7,780 nt of DNA from Verrucomicrobiales bacterium (GTDB lineage: Bacteria > Verrucomicrobiota > Verrucomicrobiia > Verrucomicrobiales > DEV007): contig JABDJT010000257.1 of assembly GCA_013003335.1 (NCBI GenBank), positions 1 through 7,780 of the forward strand. Reading direction: 5' to 3'. Shown in pieces: positions 1 to 5,740 of the stretch (the stretch's first letter is position 1; each line of letters starts with the position of its first letter). The notes under the pieces are model-generated. The model saw only the letters and a program-made list of their open reading frames with translations. It ran no database searches and had not been told where the DNA came from. The position numbers were made by a program, and so were the translations under genes.

Positions 1-19
1 AGGCGCAGTTTGGAAAAAA

Positions 20-1492
20 ATGAATCCGGCCCGAATTTTCCTGCCGCTTTTCGCGGCCGCTTCGCTCACATCGGCGGTAGCGGACGATCGCCCGAATATT
101 CTTTTCATCCTTGCCGATGACCTGGGGTGGCGCGATTTGGCGTGCTACGGAAACAAATTTTACGAAACACCCAATCTCGATCGTCTGAGCGAGGAAGGAA
201 TGCGATTCACGCAGGCTTACGCACCCGCACCGATCTGCTCGGCTTCGCGTGCCGCGTTCCTGACAGGAAAAACGCCGGCCCGGCTCGGCTTTGAATTTGT
301 CACGAAAAATGAGCCGGGATTTCAGCCGGTTGACGCGTCGCTACGGGCGCCGGCCTTCACGCTGAATTTGTCGACAGAGGAAAAAACGATCGCCGAAGTG
401 TTGGCGGAAGCCGGATACGAAACAGCATTTTTTGGGAAGTGGCACTTGAACCGGCATCACGGCCGTTATCTTGGCTGGAGCCCGACACACGGCCCGCCCG
501 CGCAGGGATTCCTGCACGCGACGGAAGATTTTGGCAGTCATCCGTATTCGTATTGGAACAAAAAAGAGCAGCGCAAATTTTCTCCGAAAATCGAACACGC
601 CATGCTGCCGGAGGACGGCATGACTGGACACGCGATTCGTTTTTTGCGGGGAAAACATGAGCGCCCGTTTTTCCTGATGGTTTCGCATTTTTGGGTTCAC
701 ACGCCGGTCCACACCCGGGCGAAATGGCTGCACGACCGCGTGTTGAAACGGATTCCCGATACCCATCCCCGGCGCGGCGAGCTGGCGCAGTACGGTGCGA
801 TGGTCGAGACGCTCGATCATCACGTCGGCGAGCTGCTGGCAGCGTTGAAGGCGGCCGGTCTTGAGAAAAACACGCTGGTTGTTTTTACATCCGACAACGG
901 CGGCCACCCCGAATATTTCGGCAACGCGCCGCTGCGGGGATCGAAGTGGAACTTGTACGAGGGCGGGATTCGCGTGCCGTTTTTGGTGCGGCTGTCAGCC
1001 GTTATTCCGCCAGGAACGATCTGCGAAACCCCGGTGGCTGGAGTCGATTTGCTGCCGACCTTTGCGGAAGTGGCGGAAGCAGCGGAAGCAGACTTGCCTT
1101 CTGATCTCGATGGAAAATCGATCCTGCCATTGCTGCAGAAGCCGGATGCGGAATTTTCGGAGCGGGACCTCTTTTGGCATTTTCCCTACTATCACCCCGA
1201 GGGAAAGAAATACGACGATGCGCCGGAGAAGATCGGTATCGACGATGGATTTACCTCGAAAACGAAACCAAATTCGGTAATCCGCTCGGGCCCCTGGAAG
1301 CTGATTCGGTTCTACGAATCGGGGGTCGGTGACGAGTTGTATCACCTGCCTGCCGATTTGTCCGAGCAGAAAAACCGGGCGGCGAGTGAGCCTGAAATTT
1401 TCGGGAAATTACGCGGGCGGCTGGATGCGTATCTGAATCAATGCGGGGCACGAATGCCGGTGCCGAATCCGGCTTGGCAGAAAAACGACTGA
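20..1492 (+). CDS. Secreted formylglycine-dependent sulfatase (family S1-like)
   Basis: Predicted to hydrolyse a sulfate ester in the periplasm or outside the cell; the substrate cannot be told from sequence. Residues 1-21 form a signal peptide ending SAVA before DDRPNILF. The alkaline-phosphatase-like fold is marked by the metal pair D33/D34 in LADDLGW, the activation motif CSASR at 73-77 (Cys73 would become formylglycine; Ala replaces the commoner Pro), GKWH at 139-142, HTP at 227-229, SDNGGH at 291-296 with D292 and N293 as metal ligands, and LRGSK at 305-309. At 490 residues it is full length for the family. The start follows a weak GGA about five bases upstream and gives a complete signal peptide. 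No maturase, transporter or glycosidase gene lies beside it in the window, so a role in sulfated polysaccharide use is inference. Class is very sure, specificity unknown. Confidence 0.96.
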   Translation: MNPARIFLPLFAAASLTSAVADDRPNILFILADDLGWRDLACYGNKFYETPNLDRLSEEGMRFTQAYAPAPICSASRAAFLTGKTPARLGFEFVTKNEPGFQPVDASLRAPAFTLNLSTEEKTIAEVLAEAGYETAFFGKWHLNRHHGRYLGWSPTHGPPAQGFLHATEDFGSHPYSYWNKKEQRKFSPKIEHAMLPEDGMTGHAIRFLRGKHERPFFLMVSHFWVHTPVHTRAKWLHDRVLKRIPDTHPRRGELAQYGAMVETLDHHVGELLAALKAAGLEKNTLVVFTSDNGGHPEYFGNAPLRGSKWNLYEGGIRVPFLVRLSAVIPPGTICETPVAGVDLLPTFAEVAEAAEADLPSDLDGKSILPLLQKPDAEFSERDLFWHFPYYHPEGKKYDDAPEKIGIDDGFTSKTKPNSVIRSGPWKLIRFYESGVGDELYHLPADLSEQKNRAASEPEIFGKLRGRLDAYLNQCGARMPVPNPAWQKND

Positions 1493-1533
1493 ACAGGGTC
1501 TGATTGACGAGTCGACCCTGTTGCTTCGTTTTC
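1492..1533. terminator. Bidirectional Rho-independent terminator between convergent genes (repeat copy 1)
   Basis: A perfect 9-bp stem, AACAGGGTC at 1492-1500 with GACCCTGTT at 1514-1522, encloses a 13-base loop. On the + strand it is followed by GCTTCGTTTTC; on the - strand the far side runs into CAGTCGTTTTT, so it can stop both the sulfatase and the nucleotidyltransferase transcripts. The stem begins on the last base of the sulfatase stop codon. A second copy with the same outer stem and total span lies at 4811-4853. Confidence 0.8.
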
Positions 1534-1537
1534 TCGA

Positions 1538-2968
1538 TTATTCGATCACTGTCCCGTCCGTAATCTCCGGCGTTTCTTCCTGGGACTCCCACGCAGTAAC
1601 GAAGCGTTCTTCGGTGTCGGCAAAGAGAGGGGAAATTTCAAACTGGATACCGGGCAACCCGGTTTCGTCTGTGTCGAGGTCGACGCCCGCGGCGTTAACA
1701 CATCGGGCAAACTGGCGCAACTGGTCGTCGGCACTGGTTTGGAGGGAATCGCTGCCCTCGGCATTTTTCACGGGCGAAAAATCATCTTCCCGCGCGGTTT
1801 CGATAATGACGGGATTTTCGGCGAAGGGAAGGGCGTCGAACACAAACATTTCGAATTTGTTGGCGTTCGGATCAGCCGGTTCAACCAGGTTTCCGTCATC
1901 GCCAATGTGCGCGACTTTTTTCCGGGCGCGATGAAAGGGGAGGGCAAGAGCCGGATCGGTATTCGTGCCGAGCCGGCGAACGAGTTCGCGGGAGAAAATG
2001 TGAATCGCGATGCTGCCTCCGCGAAATCGAAGATCGCCATTTGGATCGCGCTCATTGGTGAGGCGTTCGGGCATATCGCTGTATTCGATGACCACGGCTT
2101 GTCCGTCTTTTTCACAAAACACGCCAACTTTCTCCGCCGCGTCGCGTTTGGGAAGGGCTTTGCTGGAAAGTTCGCTGTCGTTCAGAAGGTGAAAGCCGAT
2201 AAATTCAGGATCAATGCAGCGCACCAACGGGTTGTCGACCTGGAAGTAGCTGATGGTATCGATCCCAACTGCGTTCATTTTCGAAATGGATTCGGAGCGC
2301 ACCAGCGCCCGGAGAGACCCGCCATGGCCGTCCGGGCTGAGAGCAATTTCCCCTTTTCCGGCGAGAAGAATTTTGCCTTGGTCGTCAATCGCAGGCATCA
2401 GGCCCTGTGAGAAAAAGTGAACGCGCTCCGCCTCGAGGCCGAAAAACTCGTGCTGCTCGAAAAAGGAGACGGTGTCCCCGTGATTGATCACAGAGGTCAT
2501 AATGAACCATGGGATCGGTTTTCCGAATACGCGGCTGGCAGCGAGAATTTTCTCCGCGAAAACCTGGAAGAGAGATTTTCCGGTCACAGGGGTGACAGGG
2601 AAAGTCCCTTTCGGGCCGTCAAATCCGAGCCGGGTTCCCTGTCCGCCGGCAACGGTGAAAGCTGCGACGCGTCCGGCCCGGAGGGCAGCTTCGCCGGTTT
2701 CGCGGGCAGTCTGCCAGAGAGCGGGATCGCCGTTGTTTTTTGGAAGCGGGGTGAACGGCGCAGGGGAAAGCTGATCCGCGAGGGATTCATTTCCAGAATC
2801 GCCGCTGGTTGTTTGAACGAGGTTTTCGAATAACCGGGTGACTTCGGTGAGATCGATTTCGGCAGCCTGCCGGTCGAGAAGGTCCTTCTGTTCCGGAGTA
2901 AGATCGTCGTAAAATTGGAAAACCTGGCCCTGGCCATGCTCCGTGAAACGGTCGCGCTGTTCGCTCAT
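1538..2968 (-). CDS. UDPGP-family UTP:sugar-1-phosphate uridylyltransferase, UDP-N-acetylhexosamine pyrophosphorylase (UAP/AGX) type
   Basis: Cytoplasmic enzyme expected to join UTP and a hexosamine- or hexose-1-phosphate into a UDP-sugar plus pyrophosphate, feeding envelope or polysaccharide synthesis. The nucleotide-binding signature AGGQGTRLG-x3-PKG is at 107-121. Further family blocks are SPDGHGG (211-217), FQVDNPL (242-248), KVG (280-282), IEYSD (294-298), AIHIF (321-325), HRARKK (346-351), KFEMFVFD (371-378) and DDFSPVKNA (395-403). These match the eukaryotic-style UAP1/AGX1 group rather than GlmU or GalU, and 476 residues is near the usual length. UDP-GlcNAc is the most likely product, but some members prefer other sugars. 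The chosen start has no Shine-Dalgarno sequence and sits where a leaderless transcript could begin. The gene stands alone, convergent with the sulfatase and divergent from 3180. Confidence 0.93.
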   Translation of the reverse strand: MSEQRDRFTEHGQGQVFQFYDDLTPEQKDLLDRQAAEIDLTEVTRLFENLVQTTSGDSGNESLADQLSPAPFTPLPKNNGDPALWQTARETGEAALRAGRVAAFTVAGGQGTRLGFDGPKGTFPVTPVTGKSLFQVFAEKILAASRVFGKPIPWFIMTSVINHGDTVSFFEQHEFFGLEAERVHFFSQGLMPAIDDQGKILLAGKGEIALSPDGHGGSLRALVRSESISKMNAVGIDTISYFQVDNPLVRCIDPEFIGFHLLNDSELSSKALPKRDAAEKVGVFCEKDGQAVVIEYSDMPERLTNERDPNGDLRFRGGSIAIHIFSRELVRRLGTNTDPALALPFHRARKKVAHIGDDGNLVEPADPNANKFEMFVFDALPFAENPVIIETAREDDFSPVKNAEGSDSLQTSADDQLRQFARCVNAAGVDLDTDETGLPGIQFEISPLFADTEERFVTAWESQEETPEITDGTVIE

Positions 2969-2974
2969 GGAGGC

Positions 2975-3002
2975 AGTGTAGTCGAAGCCACGGGGAAGGC
3001 AA
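2975..3002 (-). promoter_or_regulatory. Candidate leaderless promoter for the UDP-sugar pyrophosphorylase gene
   Basis: On the minus strand a TTGCCT -35 box (3002-2997) and a TACACT -10 box (2980-2975) are separated by 16 bases. Each matches four of six consensus positions. The expected transcription start falls on the A of the ATG at 2968, which would give a leaderless mRNA and would explain the missing ribosome binding site. Short boxes like these arise by chance, so this is tentative. Confidence 0.3.
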
Positions 3003-3025
3003 AACCGCGGTTTGTCAGATTCTTT

Positions 3026-3063
3026 ACGATTCCGAATTAGTTTGACGATTCGGGAGCGAATCG
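3026..3063. promoter_or_regulatory. Paired dyad symmetries, candidate operator
   Basis: Two inverted repeats with like half-sites lie in the divergent region: ATTC-C-GAAT at 3029-3037, and CGATTCG-GGAG-CGAATCG at 3046-3063, a perfect 7-bp arm with a 4-base spacer. ACGATTC also recurs directly at 3026-3032 and 3045-3051, 19 bases apart, close to two helical turns. A regulator bound here could act on both flanking genes. There is no T-tract, so a terminator is unlikely. Confidence 0.35.
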
Positions 3064-3105
3064 ATAGCCTGAAGCTGAAAAGACTCGCTGAAACCCCGTT
3101 ACTTC

Positions 3106-3151
3106 TAAAAATTTAAAAAAGATTGCGTTATTTTTTGAAATAAGCTAATAT
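3106..3151 (+). promoter_or_regulatory. AT-rich promoter with UP-like element for the 3180/3492 genes
   Basis: A TTGCGT -35 box (3123-3128) and a TAATAT -10 box (3146-3151) are spaced by exactly 17 bases. The A-tracts at 3107-3111 and 3115-3120, just upstream, resemble an UP element. The start of transcription would be near 3158, leaving a leader of about 22 bases before the ATG at 3180. The strong drop in GC against the flanking genes supports a control region; the exact boxes are inferred. Confidence 0.5.
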
Positions 3152-3164
3152 TTAGGACTTCTTA

Positions 3165-3178
3165 ACAAAAATTTTTGT
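3165..3178. repeat. Perfect 14-bp palindrome next to the start codon
   Basis: ACAAAAATTTTTGT is a perfect palindrome ending one base before the ATG at 3180, where a ribosome binding site would normally be. It could be a repressor site in the early transcribed region. An RNA hairpin is less likely, because it would have no loop and only A-U pairs in its core. Confidence 0.45.
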
Positions 3179-3179
3179 C

Positions 3180-3449
3180 ATGTCCTTTCGAAACATCGCG
3201 TGGATTTGTGTGGCCTCGATCACTCTGGGTGGTACGGCTGCGATGTTGGATATCCAGTTTTTTGACGGAAACGCCGGGGCGTCTCTGATGGGGAAGGTGG
3301 ACTCGCGAGAGGCTGAGGTTCGCCAGATCGATTTCAGTTCACGGAAGCCGGAGGGTTTTTCGGATCTGCCCGGGGATGATCAGGTGAAACTGCGTGAGCA
3401 GGTCGAATTGATCCAGGAATTGCTCGATCGCAGGGTCGGGTCAAACTAA
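3180..3449 (+). CDS. Small signal-anchored hypothetical protein
   Basis: I do not recognise a family for this 89-residue protein. A hydrophobic segment at about residues 6-22 (IAWICVASITLGGTAAM) follows a short N-terminus with one Arg, which suggests a membrane anchor or an uncleaved export signal. The rest is soluble and charged. It ends in a likely amphipathic helix from about residue 67 to 85 (VKLREQVELIQELLDRR), which may mediate contacts with another protein. It lies 42 bases before the secretin-like gene on the same strand and downstream of a good promoter candidate, so the two are probably co-transcribed and may both act in the envelope. There is no Shine-Dalgarno sequence; the start is supported by the hydrophobic segment and by the promoter position. 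It could still be a poorly conserved lineage-specific protein. Confidence 0.7.
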   Translation: MSFRNIAWICVASITLGGTAAMLDIQFFDGNAGASLMGKVDSREAEVRQIDFSSRKPEGFSDLPGDDQVKLREQVELIQELLDRRVGSN

Positions 3450-3491
3450 GCCCGCGCTTGAATCGCTGCGATTTCTGTCCCACACTGGGGT

Positions 3492-4562
3492 ATGAAAGCG
3501 CGGCAGGGGTTTCGAATTTTCCGGGTGGGATTGGCGGTTTCAGTGTTCCTGGTTGCTTCGCACAGCGTTTTTGCACAAAACACAGTTCGCCGCGAAATTC
3601 CGGTGGGTCACATTCCGCTGAAACTGATCAAGCCGGCCGTTGAGGGTGCGCTTTCGCCGCAAGGACGCTTCGTGAATCTGCCGGCCAACGGGACGGTTCT
3701 CGTGATTGATGTGCCGGAAAACATCCCGAAGGTGCAGGCCGCGATTGCGAACATCAAGGCTCCCAAACCGAACGTCGCGCTCGATTTTGCATTCAAAACC
3801 GGAATTGCCGGGGGCTTATCGAAAGCGCGTCCGGTTGAACTGGGCAGTTTTCCGTTCCCGCGGAATTTTCAACCCACGAGAATTATCCCGGCCGGCCCGA
3901 ACAATTTTATCGTGATCCCGGCACACCCGACCAATTTTACGCGGCGAAATGTCGGCACGACGCTGGAGACCAATCCGACGGTGAATCCGGATGGTTCCAT
4001 CTCGCTTGATATCAACGCGACCCACACCGAATTCGAAGGCTTCATCAATTATGGCTCGGCGATTCTTGCTTCCGGCGGAGTAGGCACGGTGCCGGTTGCG
4101 CAGATTGGGAATCCGCAGTTTTTCCGCCCGTTTTTGAACACCGGGAAAATTCTCGTGCCCGTATTCAGCACGACCCGGATCACCACCCAGGTGCTGGTGA
4201 AACCGTCGGTCGGCCCGGGTAAAATCCGAGTCGATATGATTCCGCAGCTGAAAGTCGAAGCGGCGGAAGAAGGTGCCGAAGACCAGGTTGTGACGCTCCA
4301 AAAATTCCGGACCCAAGTGGATGTGAAAAACAACGGAATCTCGAAATTGAGCGGCTTCAAAGGGGCGTCCGGGGCGTTCAACCGCAATTTCATGGGCGGA
4401 AATGACGAACAGGAGGGGACCAGCGCGTTGGTGATCAAGGCCCGGATTTTTCACGGGGAATTTGAGGAAAAGAAGCCGGGCGAAGAGCCGAAGGAGAGCG
4501 AAGCTAAAACGCCGGAGGAGCCGGCTCCGGCAGCTTCCGCGTCACGTGACGGCACCAACTGA
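3492..4562 (+). CDS. Secretin-like periplasmic protein with short, degenerate secretin core
   Basis: An exported protein that resembles pieces of bacterial secretins, the outer-membrane pores of type II secretion and type IV pilus systems. Residues 1-28 form a signal peptide (cleavage after SVFA). Residues about 34-97 look like a secretin N-type beta-alpha-beta module, with VLVIDVPENIPKVQAAI and a PKPNVALDF edge. GTTLETNPTVNPDGSISLDI at 155-174 resembles the 'GttLeVtP...dG.I.L.I' stretch of the secretin core. Residues 271-319 (KFRTQVDVKNNGISKLSG through SALVIKARI) resemble its final strands, but the usual vlgGL motif is not intact. A tail rich in Glu, Lys, Pro and Ala fills 324-356. At 356 residues it is shorter than pore-forming secretins, so it may be an accessory or non-pore homologue. 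No pilus motor genes are adjacent. Its last 59 bases overlap the opposite-strand gene ending at 4504. Confidence 0.72.
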   Translation: MKARQGFRIFRVGLAVSVFLVASHSVFAQNTVRREIPVGHIPLKLIKPAVEGALSPQGRFVNLPANGTVLVIDVPENIPKVQAAIANIKAPKPNVALDFAFKTGIAGGLSKARPVELGSFPFPRNFQPTRIIPAGPNNFIVIPAHPTNFTRRNVGTTLETNPTVNPDGSISLDINATHTEFEGFINYGSAILASGGVGTVPVAQIGNPQFFRPFLNTGKILVPVFSTTRITTQVLVKPSVGPGKIRVDMIPQLKVEAAEEGAEDQVVTLQKFRTQVDVKNNGISKLSGFKGASGAFNRNFMGGNDEQEGTSALVIKARIFHGEFEEKKPGEEPKESEAKTPEEPAPAASASRDGTN

Positions 4563-4791
4563 CGTAGTCTTCATAAACCGGCCAGGTTTGCGCAAGGCTC
4601 GCGGCCGGGCGGTAGATTGCCGAAATCCGGTCAATATCATCGTTGGATTTCACATCGATCACTCCGTTTCCCATGAGATAGAACAGGGCCAGGGGCGAGG
4701 CGAGATACAGCACAATGGCAATCACCGGAATCGCCAGCCAGATCAGGGTTTGCCGCAGACGGTGCTGCCATTTCTTCCGCGGTGGATCCAT
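4504..4791 (-). CDS. Small single-pass membrane protein, hypothetical
   Basis: A 95-residue protein with a basic N-terminus (RKKWQHRLR), one long hydrophobic segment at about residues 15-40 (TLIWLAIPVIAIVLYLASPL), and a soluble part containing IYRPAASLAQTWPVYEDYVSWC at 59-80. The 'IYrP..L......Y..W' pattern resembles small membrane proteins I associate with planctomycete and verrucomicrobial genomes; this is recollection, not a search. Positive charges before the segment favour N-in, C-out topology. It is on the same strand as the ABC transporter genes but lies beyond the terminator at 4811-4853, so it is probably transcribed separately. No Shine-Dalgarno sequence precedes the ATG. Its 3' end overlaps the secretin-like gene tail-to-tail, which raises some doubt about whether both ends are real. 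Confidence 0.62.
   Translation of the reverse strand: MDPPRKKWQHRLRQTLIWLAIPVIAIVLYLASPLALFYLMGNGVIDVKSNDDIDRISAIYRPAASLAQTWPVYEDYVSWCRHVTRKLPEPAPPAF
4511..4531. repeat. Nested palindrome inside the convergent gene overlap
   Basis: GCCGGAG (4511-4517) and CTCCGGC (4525-4531) form a 7-bp inverted repeat. Nested within it is the perfect 12-base palindrome GGAGCCGGCTCC (4516-4527, a competing pairing). A second perfect palindrome, GTCACGTGAC, lies at 4541-4550. No T-tract follows on either strand, so it is not a standard terminator, although a hairpin at the end of both genes could affect transcript ends. Confidence 0.5.
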
Positions 4792-4810
4792 CAGCGAAAG
4801 GTAACATGCA

Positions 4811-4853
4811 AAAATCGAATCAACAGGGTTGGTTCGCTAAACGTACCCTGTTG
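4811..4853 (-). terminator. Rho-independent terminator after the ABC transporter genes (repeat copy 2)
   Basis: Read on the minus strand, CAACAGGGT (4853-4845) pairs with ACCCTGTTG (4829-4821) as a perfect 9-bp stem around a 15-base loop, followed by ATTCGATTTTT. It lies 27 bases past the stop codon of the permease and before the next gene in the same direction. Its AACAGGGT/ACCCTGTT arms, 31-base span and TTCG-then-T tail match the terminator at 1492-1533. Confidence 0.82.
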
Positions 4854-4854
4854 G

Positions 4855-4886
4855 ATCGTAAACCGGTGAATGGGTTCGGTTACGAT
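4855..4886. other. Second inverted repeat overlapping the permease stop codon
   Basis: ATCGTAAACCG (4855-4865) pairs with CGGTTACGAT (4877-4886), ten base pairs with one bulged A, around an 11-base loop. It overlaps the TAA stop of the permease and comes directly before the terminator on that transcript. It has no T-tract of its own, so it may be an accessory 3'-end hairpin or a chance structure. Confidence 0.4.
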
Positions 4887-5740
4887 TTCACATCACGGCG
4901 TTCGAAAACCACCCAACCAATGATGAAGCCGGTGAGACCGATTCCAACGAGCCAGATGGCTGATTCGACGAGTTTTGCCCAGGGGATCTCCTGCTGCAAG
5001 ATGAGAAGCCACGCTTCCATCCGGGAGGTGATGAACAGGTGCTGATAGGGCTCGAACGCTTCGAGCGGAATGCTCGCGAAAATGAAGTCAGCCGTGATAA
5101 AGGCGATGGTGATGATCGTGGCGGCCGCCGGTTTGATTTTGAAACAACCCAGCATGAAGGCGATACCGGTGATGGGCAAAAACAGCAAGGAAAATCCGGT
5201 GATGGCCGCGAAGTAGCGCCGGATTCCCTCCCACCAATCGTAAATGCCGAGTGGTTGGAGCGCAAAAAACCGGGGATCCCAGGCAAAAAATCCGCCGCCC
5301 CAGCCCCGTTCGAGAATGCCGACAATCAACGCCGTCAGTCCGACAAACCAAAACAGGACGGTGGTGTAAATCTGGCAGGCAAGAAATTTGATGGCCAGAA
5401 GTCGCAGCCGGGAAATTGGTCGTGCAAGAAGGAGCCGCAGATTTCCGTCTTCGGTTTCCTTCGCGACAATATCGCCGGATACGAGAGCAACGAACGTGGC
5501 CCCGAGCAACATCACGGTGAAAAAGACCATCAGGAACGCAATGGTGATCCCGGAGAAGTACGATTCCGCCCCGGCGAGGCGTTCGGTGAACTGGATCATG
5601 CCTTCTTTCGCCTTCTCGAGAGTCAGCATGCGCCAGAACAACAGTTCGACGGCGAGGAAAATCCCGAAGCCGATGTAGGTGCGTTTCCGGGCAAACATGC
5701 GGAACAATTCCCATCCCAGTTGTGCGAAAAACAGCCTCAT
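4880..5740 (-). CDS. ABC-2 type transporter permease
   Basis: An inner-membrane subunit of 286 residues with about six hydrophobic segments, near 21-36, 64-88, 123-143, 176-199, 205-223 and 256-279. The motif GDIVAKETEDGNLRLLLARP (89-108), followed by ISR, is the hallmark of ABC-2 permeases of the NatB/BcrB-like kind, which pair with a separate ATPase and usually export their substrate. The C-terminal FERRDV also fits that family. Its ATG overlaps the stop codon of the ATPase gene by four bases (ATGA) and has the only strong ribosome binding site in the window, so the two proteins are almost certainly made together as a complex. The substrate cannot be told: drugs, ions, lipids and peptides are all used by relatives. 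The gene ends 27 bases before a terminator, so it is the last of its transcript. Confidence 0.93.
   Translation of the reverse strand: MRLFFAQLGWELFRMFARKRTYIGFGIFLAVELLFWRMLTLEKAKEGMIQFTERLAGAESYFSGITIAFLMVFFTVMLLGATFVALVSGDIVAKETEDGNLRLLLARPISRLRLLAIKFLACQIYTTVLFWFVGLTALIVGILERGWGGGFFAWDPRFFALQPLGIYDWWEGIRRYFAAITGFSLLFLPITGIAFMLGCFKIKPAAATIITIAFITADFIFASIPLEAFEPYQHLFITSRMEAWLLILQQEIPWAKLVESAIWLVGIGLTGFIIGWVVFERRDVKS

Noticed and set aside
73..77. Considered that the sulfatase is inactive because residues 73-77 are CSASR rather than CxPSR (numbers are residues)
   Set aside because: Ala at the third position is accepted by the known C-x-[PA]-x-R motif, and all metal-binding residues are present.
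341..907. A 188-residue - strand frame inside the sulfatase
   Set aside because: It is fully covered by a well-supported sulfatase, with no motif or start context of its own.
1739..2833. Two long open frames on the + strand (1739-2410 and 2417-2833) opposite the pyrophosphorylase gene
   Set aside because: They lie wholly antisense to a strongly supported conserved enzyme, show no motif, and have compositions expected of reverse-strand shadows in GC-biased DNA.
3461..3473. Small dyad AATCG-CTG-CGATT between the 3180 and 3492 genes
   Set aside because: Only five base pairs with a three-base loop and no T-tract, too weak for a terminator and likely chance.
3816..4454. A 212-residue open frame on the - strand opposite the secretin-like gene
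   Set aside because: It is rich in Arg and His with no hydrophobic or family pattern, while the + strand has a signal peptide and secretin-like motifs.
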